Positions 38,801 through 43,532 of a stretch of 64,000 nucleotides of DNA are shown here, in pieces. The DNA is from Arenicola marina (taxonomy: Eukaryota > Annelida > Polychaeta > Arenicolidae). The translations under genes and the position numbers were made by a program. The notes beneath the pieces are model-generated. The model had not been told where the DNA came from, searched no databases, and saw only the letters and a program-made list of their open reading frames with translations. Position 1 is the first letter of the stretch. Each line of letters begins with the position of its first letter. Where the stretch lies: contig OZ025260.1 of the NCBI GenBank assembly GCA_964019135.1, positions 28,824,254 to 28,888,253 on the forward strand, given 5' to 3'.

Positions 38801-41800
38801 GGAAGAACTGACGTCACGGATAAATTGTACGCTAATGTCCTTAATTATCGCTCGTTACATTGTCATTGGTGACCATTACAGCACAACAACACGTACAACG
38901 GCGATGCGAAGGGTTCGCCAAGCTCAGATGGACCGCCGGAGAAGACGAAATACCAGGTGAGTGTGTGGGCAGGCTAAGCCCATTAGTAGGACTTAGCCAA
39001 TAGTGTCTATGTCATTGCGCACTCTGACTAATGGACAGCGGGTTGACAATTGCTCCCAGAGCCGCGTGTTTGTACCTTGGCTGTGGCGATGTCCAGGGGC
39101 CGTATTCATAATCCCCTCGTAAGATACGCACGCAAATAGCATATAGCCTTACTAGCTCATTGCGGAGATACTCATAATTAAGAAATCTTCTTCAATGTAA
39201 TTTTAGCACTTTCTTCATTCAGAAAATCCACTTCTTGGGTGACTATTTATGCATTTTGAGCCCGATAATCGCTCGACAAATCTTCCACTTAGCGCTAAGT
39301 CTAGTGGCGTAGTTTAAGTGGCGATTGTGACTAGGGCCCCAGCACTCTAGCGCGAACATCGTTATAAATGTGACGCGTGACAAAGCCATGTGGAACACAA
39401 ACGAATCTGGAAGAAAGAGGACCTACTTTAACGGACAAATGACAACTTGGTTAGGGTAAATTAGGAAAGAGGAACATATTGGATTGTAGGCTGCTTGCTT
39501 GTCAGTCCCAGATAACGCTCGCCCTTTCACCGGATTAATTGGCTTAATCTAAAAAATATGCTACAACTATCGACGGATTGCACCTGTTTCCTGCATGATT
39601 GGTGTCGAGCCGGTCAAAATGTATCTGTTTGTGACAAGTAATTTGCTTTAAAATATTCTCAATAACGAGCTCTGGTCATTAATCTGTGTCCTATCTGTGT
39701 CTCCGCCCACTTCAACAACCAAGCTCCAGGAACATTTGCGCCGTTATTATGTAAATTAAGTAACGTTTCAAATGAATTACGGGGACACATAAATGTCCTA
39801 TAATTGTAGCTATTAGCGCCTCATGGTACCAGTTAACAGGGAGTTGGGGGGGGGGGGGCAATTGACCTGTTACCATGGCACGCTGACCTGTAGCGTGTTG
39901 GTGGAAGGGGGGGGCACCCCCACGCCCCCCCCCACCTGTGGCCTGCGGCCTGTGTGAGTCCCGCTGTCCGTCTTCTAGGCGCACACCTGAGAGCCTATCG
40001 GCACGTGGATCGGTGGTTCGCGCCCCGCTGTGGCCATGTCTGTGTGGTCGCAGGATAAAGATTCCATGTCCTTCTTCGCAAAGAGTAGGGGGTTACCCCC
40101 GGGGGACATACATGGCTCCACTGTCCCTTCCTTCTCCCATTGACGCGATACGACCCAAACGCGTCTTGAATATACAACCAAGACAACCTAGGCTGACACG
40201 TGATTTTCGCTTGTCGCCCCCAGGAGGTCATGCGGCGCCTAGTCAGCCGCTACATCCACAACTGGAAGAAGCAGATGCGACAAGACGGCGTCAACGAGGA
40301 TGACCTGCTGGAGATCAAGCAGGACATATCCAGTCTCAGGTAAACACCCTCTCATGCCCCTCCCCCACCCCTCACCTCACCTCACTCCTCTCTCACCTCA
40401 CCTCACCCCTCCCCCTCACCCCTCACTTCACGCCCCCCCCCTCCCCTCACCTCAGCCCCGCCCTCACCTCACCCACCCCTCACCTCACCTTACTCCCCTC
40501 TCACCTCACCTCACCCCTCCCCCTCACCCCTCACTTCACGCCCCCCCTCCCCTCACCTCAGCCCCGCCCCCTCCTTCACCCCCGCTCACCTCAACCCCCC
40601 TCACCTCACCCCGCCCCCCCTCACCTCAACCCCCAGCCCTCACCTCCCCCCCTCAGCCCTTTCACCCCGCTCACCTCACCCCACCCTCACGACACCTCAC
40701 TCCCCTCACCCCCCCCCCTCCCCTCACCGCCCCCCACCCCACCCCCACGCAGCTCCTTGGCTGCCCAGCTCTCTGGGCAAGGACCAGGCGCGGCAGAAAT
40801 GAGGTGAGGTACAATGTAGGGAGAAAATGTGAAATTACTGTGATTCATACATAGATAATACATACCGGATATATAATGCAAAAATGCTGTGATTCATACA
40901 TAGATAAGACATACCGGATATATAATGCATAAATACAACACAAAGGTGTAGGTTAAGGTAGAAACAGGGCGCATATACCTCTAGGCAAGGCCTTTATGGG
41001 AATATATTCTGCATAATGCCGTGCGGGGAGCGGGGGGAGGGGGCGCTGAGGCCTCCGTGGGCCAATCACTGAGCAACATTCGTTATGAAGGCTATACCAC
41101 AAAACGTGGTAATGGTGGGTGGGTTATAATATTAATGATATGTCACAGTAGAGCCCTAACGATGGCGCAGCATCAATAGGGTTGTTTTAGGGAACCGGAT
41201 TGATACAGTGAAGGTAAATTGATTCTAAATTGCTCAAGTCAGCAATAAAAGGACTCTCTATGCAAGCTGTGATTTAGATTGAAGGAAGAGTATGGCAAAC
41301 AACGCAAAACCGAATTTTTGATAACATTCCTTGTAGTATTAATAAAAAGCACGTTTTCGCGAATGTTGATGAAAAATTGCATGTGCGGGGTTCGAATCCC
41401 CTCTGTGCAAATGTCTATATTTGTGCAGGGTAAGTACAGCTTACCTTTAGATATATGTCATTTGGCGCAAGGGTAATGACGTTACTCCAGGAGACATATA
41501 GCTCATCTCTACCTTGGCCTTACCCACTGTCGCGATATGACCTACAGACTTAACAAATTAAGCTGGCTGGCCGGGTAGCCAATAGCGCCCCAAATGCTAA
41601 TTCCACAATTAGTTTGCTTGCATTAGATAGCTAGCAGGGGAATGTGCAGGAATCCTGAGGGGGGGGGGCGGGGGCTCTGAACAAAATTGCGACCAGGGGG
41701 TCCACCAATTTCTTGGCGACCAGACATAAACTACGAAGCATTGTGTGGGGGGGGGGGGGCACAGATATACGTTAATGTCTGAAAAGGAGGGGGCACAGAT

Positions 41801-42522
41801 ACATTTTAGGATCTGAAAGGGGGGCACGTGCCCCCTGTGCCCCTTCCCCCCCTGGACACGCCAGTGGCTAGGAATAGCTCAAAGTCACCTGTATGCATAT
41901 ATACGCTTTGGCCATGTCTATGTGGTCGCAGTATAAAGATCCCATGTTCTTCTTCGCAAAGAGTAGGGGGTTACCCCCGGGGACATGGCTCGATCCACTC
42001 TCCCTTCCTTCTCCCATTGACGCGATATGACAGAAAGAGGTTAAGGCGTCCTGAATATACAACCAGCCGTCTATGTATATATAAGGCGTGTGGTTATGTT
42101 ACAGATATGAGATGCGGGAGGACCGGAAGCGAGAGTCGGCTCGGACGGCCAGTCACATGGATCACCTGCGGCGGGAGCTGCTCCACTCCATCCGCCAGTC
42201 CGATTTCTCCGGGCGGGGCGGCGGCGGAGGCGGTGGGGGGTCCGTGGCCTCCAGTTACCCCCCGCACGTGCCCTTTCACGACGACGGTAATGTCTCCCCT
42301 CCCCCCCTCCCTCATTCCGGCTCGGGCATCTTCCTGACGCAACCGGAACTCGACTCTCTCAAGCGAGACATCATCACCAGCCTCAAGTCGGAGATCCGAG
42401 ATTTGGCGCGAGAAATCGCGGGAAGTGGCCCGCCGCCCGGGAGCAGTCCGATGAACATCCCCCCCGCCCTGCCCCCCTCATCTGGGGAGCTGTACCACAC
42501 TCATCTCTACACCCAGCTGTGA
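16978..42522 (+). CDS. TRPC4/5-like: TRPC4/5-type cation channel, whole gene (9 coding exon positions)
   Basis: Receptor-operated, Ca2+-permeable TRPC channel subunit of the plasma membrane, expected to work as a tetramer downstream of phospholipase C. Join: 16978-17889, 18918-19275, 22432-22942, then 24863-25058 or 29884-30073, then 30993-31211, 33357-33479, 38882-38956, 40224-40339, 42105-42522. All introns are GT-AG and phases match at every join; with exon 4a the frame is 2928 nt (975 aa), with 4b 973 aa. Residue landmarks (4a form): ankyrin repeats about 28-165, zinc-type H170/C174/C176/C179, TRP_2 about 190-255, pre-S1 and S1 about 325-385, S2-S5 about 412-560, pore and S6 595-659, TRP box 665-670, CIRB-like about 797-820, C-terminal helix 919-941, PDZ ligand 972-975. 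The match to TRPC4/5 is seen by eye ([27 protein letters not shown]). TRPC1 or an invertebrate TRP-gamma type is less likely. Introns are loaded with minisatellites and SINEs. Confidence 0.95.
18046..18340. repeat. Diverged tandem duplication in TRPC intron 1
   Basis: AACGTTTATGTGTCGTTTAC..AACGTTAGAAAAACGTT at about 18083-18155 recurs as AACGTTTATTTTTCGTTTAC..TAGCGTTAGAAAAACGTT at about 18249-18318. Confidence 0.7.
18495..18690 (+). mobile_element. Possible second tRNA-derived SINE family
   Basis: GGTAGGGCAATGGTTAGC resembles an A box and GGGTTTCAATTCCCGACC a B box. The body (ACTTTCGGAGGCCTATGACT) is unlike the main SINE. A diverged relative may lie at 21842-21925. No target-site duplication seen. 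Confidence 0.4.
18748..18895. repeat. 26-bp AT-rich repeat, about 5 copies, before exon 2
   Basis: ATGTATCTATTACTTTTAAT repeats up to 23 bp from the exon 2 acceptor. Confidence 0.88.
18918..19275 (+). CDS. TRPC4/5-like: TRPC exon 2: pre-S1 elbow, S1, start of S2
   Basis: Residues 305-423 plus one base of codon 424. Acceptor gttccag, donor ATGG then gtaggt. It opens with [15 protein letters not shown], matching the TRPC linker FVAQPNCQQLLASRW, then a hydrophobic pre-S1 elbow ([20 protein letters not shown]), S1 ([20 protein letters not shown]), a charged extracellular loop and the TRPC-typical [17 protein letters not shown] entering S2. It enters in phase 0 and leaves in phase 1, which the next exon completes as Gly. 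A 20-bp minisatellite starts about 110 bp after the donor. Confidence 0.95.
19388..20126. repeat. 20-bp minisatellite in TRPC intron 2, about 37 copies
   Basis: CCTCGGATCCAGATTTGACC with frequent ttagact variant; nearly every unit has a BamHI-type GGATCC. Confidence 0.96.
20204..20440 (+). mobile_element. MITE-like element with GGGCCGTATT ends, copy 1
   Basis: Starts GGGCCGTATTGCCGTATTCC and ends GGATTATGAATACGGCGCC, an imperfect terminal inverted pair. Its middle (CACTTGCTTAAGTTAGAAAA, GATAATCGCTCGA) matches 39096-39343. Non-coding. Confidence 0.65.
20441..22431. other. Rest of TRPC intron 2
   Basis: AT-rich DNA with diverged local duplications at about 20720-20985 (CAGATCAA..ATATGA motifs) and 22047-22215 (TATCTCTCACTTCTC.. 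and TATCTGTCACTTCTCC..), a GC hairpin at 21038-21072, and G-rich 21270-21375. No extra exon recognised. Confidence 0.5.
21038..21072. other. Perfect 13-bp GC inverted repeat
   Basis: Ten G then TCC, a 9-nt loop (GGACCTCCT), then GGA and ten C. It could form a cruciform or RNA stem; such ends also occur on short transposable elements. Confidence 0.6.
22432..22942 (+). CDS. TRPC4/5-like: TRPC exon 3: S2 end through S5 and pore turret
   Basis: Residues 424-593 plus two bases of codon 594. Acceptor ccgacag, donor GATCC then gtaagt. [17 protein letters not shown] continues S2; [14 protein letters not shown] is S3; [20 protein letters not shown] is S4; [19 protein letters not shown] through [11 protein letters not shown] is S5 and its exit. 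The S5-pore turret (about 562-592) has no cysteine, unlike vertebrate TRPC4/5 where a conserved Cys pair sits, and instead holds two N-glycosylation sequons, N574-G-T and N579-E-T. It ends in phase 2 and can join either pore exon. Confidence 0.95.
23070..23350. repeat. Tandem duplication of about 141 bp in TRPC intron 3
   Basis: GCAGATCACAGAACATT (23070) and GCAGATCACAGAATATT (23211) start two copies that both include GCGATAATGGGGCGTCG and GCCACGTGGTCGTT, so each carries one CACGTG. Confidence 0.85.
24023..24268 (+). mobile_element. tRNA-derived SINE with 11-bp target-site duplication
   Basis: Head GGCCGCCTCTATAGCTCAGT, B box GGTTCGTACCCC, body TAGGGGGTTACCCCCGGGGA, end CGTCCTGAATATAAAACAAC. 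ATGGACGGTGA flanks it at 24010-24020 and 24269-24279, proving insertion as a unit. It sits in TRPC intron 3. Confidence 0.92.
24622..24830. repeat. 43-bp repeat, about 5 copies, just before exon 4a
   Basis: The motif TCGATAATAGAGAATATCCC recurs at 24632, 24674, 24717, 24759 and 24802 (spacing 42-43 bp). Most units also carry gaccacgtg, giving intact CACGTG in three of the four spacers. It ends about 35 bp before the 4a acceptor, so it must overlap the branch-point region. Confidence 0.85.
24863..25058 (+). CDS. TRPC4/5-like: TRPC exon 4a: pore helix, filter and S6 (alternative copy 1)
   Basis: 196 nt, residues 594 (split Pro) to 659. Acceptor cgccag, donor GAG then gtaaca. It encodes pore helix [10 protein letters not shown] with the TRPC LFW motif, a filter and outer pore containing Asp ([10 protein letters not shown]), and S6 with [16 protein letters not shown], which lines up with TRPC4/5 LNMLIAMMNNSYQLIA including the gate Gln. 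Codon use is GC-rich like the other exons. The acceptor is preceded within about 35 bp by five copies of a 43-bp repeat. Splicing into 4b instead of exon 5 would read ACT TGA, a stop. This copy is probably the ancestral-type exon. Confidence 0.93.
25059..26047. repeat. Start of intron after exon 4a, with a 38-bp degenerate repeat at 25450-25775
   Basis: TGCGACCTAACTGGGTCAA recurs about eight times with variable spacers (25450-25775). The rest is unique DNA with no exon recognised. Confidence 0.75.
26048..26806. repeat. 24-bp minisatellite in the 4a-4b intron, about 31 copies
   Basis: ATCACATCACATTGTATCTG at exact 24-bp spacing, with tgtatc/tttatc and catc/cctc variants in ordered blocks. Two stretches (about 26270-26450 and 26530-26650) begin with the same run of variants (aaatcac, then cctcac units), a duplicated multi-unit block. 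All frames are open. Confidence 0.96.
26868..29693. repeat. 43-bp minisatellite in the 4a-4b intron, about 65 copies
   Basis: CACATCACCTTTCAATCACC at 43-bp spacing, with ataaaca, attcaca, tttcaca and atgcaca end variants. It separates the two pore exons and ends about 190 bp before exon 4b. Long open frames here are artefacts of a stop-free unit. Confidence 0.97.
29736..29767. promoter_or_regulatory. Perfect inverted repeat with two CACGTG cores ahead of exon 4b
   Basis: ATCACGTGAC (29736-29745) and GTCACGTGAT (29758-29767) are exact reverse complements around a 12-nt loop, ending 116 bp before the 4b acceptor. In DNA these are two E-boxes; in pre-mRNA they can form a 10-bp stem. Function is inference. 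Confidence 0.5.
29884..30073 (+). CDS. TRPC4/5-like: TRPC exon 4b: pore helix, filter and S6 (alternative copy 2)
   Basis: 190 nt, 63 codons after the split Pro. Acceptor tgtcttgcag after a long pyrimidine tract, donor GTG then gtaagc. It encodes [20 protein letters not shown] and S6 [20 protein letters not shown] then SFHMIV. It aligns to exon 4a over its whole length with a two-residue gap near the outer pore, at roughly 40 percent identity by eye, and shares both splice phases. Differences: MFW replaces LFW, there is no acidic residue in the filter stretch, and His stands where 4a has the gate Gln. Codon use is more AT-rich than in neighbouring exons. It is an intact open frame with good splice sites, so I read it as a functional alternative, not a relic. 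Confidence 0.88.
30074..30992. other. TRPC intron between exons 4b and 5
   Basis: AT-rich, unique-looking, with a short (AT)n at 30560-30572. No exon or element recognised. Confidence 0.5.
30993..31211 (+). CDS. TRPC4/5-like: TRPC exon 5: TRP box and proximal tail
   Basis: 73 codons (660-732), phase 0 at both ends; acceptor catgacag, donor AAG then gtcagt. [20 protein letters not shown] contains the invariant TRP box EWKFAR, followed by [17 protein letters not shown], a TRPC signature. A basic segment ([12 protein letters not shown]) ends the exon. The exon must follow either 4a or 4b; joined directly to exon 3 it is read in another frame and reaches a stop early in exon 6. Confidence 0.95.
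31212..33356. other. TRPC intron 5, with 17-bp repeat at 32890-33055
   Basis: Mostly AT-rich unique DNA. CCATGACCTCGTGCGTG repeats about ten times with drift at 32890-33055. The only exon-like segment is the 30-nt candidate at 32292. Confidence 0.6.
32292..32321 (+). CDS. Candidate 30-nt TRPC microexon
   Basis: A pyrimidine-rich acceptor (tatctttgtctgcag) and a consensus-like donor (AAA then gtgagt) flank exactly 30 nt reading [10 protein letters not shown], with no stop, in the phase 0 to phase 0 slot between exons 5 and 6. Inclusion would insert ten residues in the linker after the TRP domain without changing frame. Only splice-site quality and length divisible by three support it; the family has no fixed sequence here, so it remains a prediction. 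Confidence 0.4.
33357..33479 (+). CDS. TRPC4/5-like: TRPC exon 6: cytoplasmic linker
   Basis: 41 codons (733-773), phase 0 to 0; acceptor gaattattccag, donor GAG then gtaacg. It reads [20 protein letters not shown] and continues into an acidic, low-complexity linker ending KTDEVDE. The start RKPD recalls RRKPES in the same place in vertebrate TRPC4. Placement rests on phase, splice sites and position between exons 5 and 7; the sequence itself is not diagnostic. Confidence 0.75.
33518..33630. promoter_or_regulatory. Cluster of promoter-type sites just inside TRPC intron 6
   Basis: GTCACGTGACC (E-box, 33520), CACTTCCG and CCGGAAGT (both ETS-type, about 33558 and 33598) and GGCGGCCATGTTG (YY1-like, about 33615) lie within about 110 bp. 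An internal promoter is possible; no first exon can be shown. Confidence 0.3.
34615..37682. repeat. 35-bp minisatellite in TRPC intron 6, about 88 copies
   Basis: CCATTACTCGACCGGTAACA at nearly invariant 35-bp spacing over 3.1 kb. Rare variants recur at multiples of 35: CTACAATTAC units 210 bp apart (36681, 36891), acaaagcccg 210 bp apart (36741, 36951), and CTGGTAACATAGCACG at 175 and 210 bp steps. This shows recent multi-unit duplications. Confidence 0.98.
37683..38205. other. TRPC intron 6, unique part
   Basis: No repeat or exon recognised. Confidence 0.4.
38206..38470 (+). mobile_element. tRNA-derived SINE, near full length, TRPC intron 6
   Basis: Head GGCCGCCCCGATGGCTCAGT (A box), B box GGTTCGCGCCCC, body and CGTCCTGAATATACAACC tail ending in AACC repeats. 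The best-preserved full copy here. No clear target-site duplication. Confidence 0.88.
38882..38956 (+). CDS. TRPC4/5-like: TRPC exon 7: linker before CIRB segment
   Basis: 25 codons (774-798), phase 0 to 0; acceptor gaccattacag, donor CAG then gtgagt. It is polar and ends EKTKYQ, which joins [10 protein letters not shown] in exon 8 to rebuild the TRPC KYQEV-x-R-x-LV-x-RY block. That rebuilt motif strongly supports this short exon even though most of its sequence is not conserved. Confidence 0.88.
39096..39343 (+). mobile_element. MITE-like element with GGGGCCGTATT ends, copy 2
   Basis: Begins GGGGCCGTATTCATAATCCC and ends near GATTGTGACTAGGGCCCC; middle shared with 20204-20440. Non-coding DNA element in TRPC intron 7. 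Confidence 0.65.
39981..40191 (+). mobile_element. 5'-truncated SINE ending about 32 bp before exon 8
   Basis: Starts inside the tRNA-like head (CACCTGAGAGCC), has B box GGTTCGCGCCCC, body TAGGGGGTTACCCCCGGGGG and end CTTGAATATACAACC. Short CTAGGC direct repeats flank it (39975, 40188). Confidence 0.85.
40224..40339 (+). CDS. TRPC4/5-like: TRPC exon 8: CIRB-like calmodulin/IP3R segment
   Basis: Residues 799-836 plus two bases; acceptor gcccccag, donor CTCAG then gtaaac. [20 protein letters not shown] is the basic helix corresponding to the CIRB site of TRPC proteins, where calmodulin and IP3 receptor compete in vertebrates. [16 protein letters not shown] matches TRPC EENFKELKQDISSFR, the connecting helix of the C-terminal coiled coil. 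The 3' end of a SINE lies only about 30 bp before the acceptor. Confidence 0.95.
40343..40742. repeat. C-rich low-complexity tract after exon 8
   Basis: CACCTCACCTCACCCC-type repeats, including two near copies of about 100 bp starting at about 40376 and 40480. It begins four bases after the exon 8 donor. Confidence 0.85.
41375..41545 (+). mobile_element. Diverged SINE relic
   Basis: B box GGGGTTCGAATCCCC (41388-41402) and a body end (GGAGACATATAGCTCATCTC, CTGTCGCGATATGACC) echo the main SINE but have drifted far. Confidence 0.35.
41904..42071 (+). mobile_element. 5'-truncated SINE ending about 35 bp before exon 9
   Basis: Body from GGCCATGTCTATGTGGTCGC to CGTCCTGAATATACAACC. TATGCATATATA (41892) and TATGTATATATA (42072) form a 12-bp target-site duplication with one mismatch. 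Confidence 0.85.
42105..42522 (+). CDS. TRPC4/5-like: TRPC exon 9: C-terminal tail, VASP-like helix, PDZ ligand
   Basis: Residues 837-975 and the TGA stop; acceptor tatgttacag. [12 protein letters not shown] continues the coiled-coil helix. Next come a Gly8 run (875-882), a Pro-rich stretch, then [19 protein letters not shown] and LAREI (919-941), whose hydrophobic and charged pattern closely follows the Ena/VASP tetramerization helix. A second Pro-rich stretch leads to the C-terminus HLYTQL. YTQL fits the class I PDZ ligand S/T-x-hydrophobic, as TTRL does in TRPC4/5. The tail is much shorter than in vertebrate TRPC4, while the preceding tail exons are longer than expected. Confidence 0.92.
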
Positions 42523-42903
42523 TCCCGACCCCTGGGGGTAGCTGTCTGTGTGATGCCGTCACTGTGAGGCCACACAGACCGGGACAGACCCCCCCACCAC
42601 CCGCCCGTCACACTCACTAAGCAATGAGACTGATCCAGGAACACAAGCAAGGTCATCCGTCGATGTCAAGGTCGAAGGACAAAGAGCTTGGGTCCGGGGC
42701 CATCTACATTAGAGGTCATTCGGGTAGCCAGAACCGGTCTTTGTGCTCCGGTGTTTTTATGAATATGGATATGTATTATGTAGAGATGTCTGTGACTGTT
42801 GCTATTAAACGTGTCAGTCCACACTATGCTATGGTTATACGTGGCTTGCTTGCTTGCAATAACAAAGGCACCGTGGTTTTACTGAGCGTCTTTGCATGCA
42901 TGT

Positions 42904-42942
<39 letters not shown>

Positions 42943-43318
42943 GTTTATATATACACGTATATTACACATTCCCGTAAACCGGAAACATCAGTCCACTCTA
43001 TATAGTCTTTCTGTACTGTGAATAATTTACATTATACTTTACTCACGATAATAGAACATTACATTTCCTGAGAATAGACAGAATTATACTATCACTTTTA
43101 CTATCGCTATCAGTTTTACTAAAGGTATCAGTGGGAAATAATCCATTCGTTGCAAACAGCCGTCCTGAGATTCTTGGCCGTATATACTCATGTAGAAACA
43201 CAACAGATCTTGTCAAACATGATGTACGACGTAACATCTTGTACCCCTCCAAGACCAAGTCCAAACCTCTGCCCTATGTGGTTTTATATTGCTAGCCTTG
43301 TCCTTTGACATGCTTCGG
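42523..43318 (+). other. TRPC 3' UTR and flank
   Basis: No downstream exon is needed. ATTAAA near 42804 and AATAAA at 44151 and 44509 are possible poly(A) signals, none decisive. An (AT)n run of about 35 bp lies at 42907-42941. Confidence 0.4.
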
Positions 43319-43532
43319 CAATAGACCGATCCGCACTCCGACACTAAGCCCCGCCCACGCTTGAGTCCTTTTTCCTTAATCGTGCGTATGAAACTGACAA
43401 TCATAGCTGATGGTAGATACAAAGTGAGAAGTACTCATCTCTGAAACTGACAAGAAAATGACACGCTGCTTTGTTTGTCCGACTTGTTTGTCGTGACGTC
43501 AGTAAATGATTGATAGCCTGATCGGTCTATTG
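43319..43532 (-). mobile_element. MITE-like element, copy 2, with 13-bp terminal inverted repeats
   Basis: CAATAGACCGATC at 43319-43331 and GATCGGTCTATTG at 43520-43532 are exact inverted repeats around 188 bp. Its core matches 11971-12239 in the opposite orientation. No coding capacity. Confidence 0.8.
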
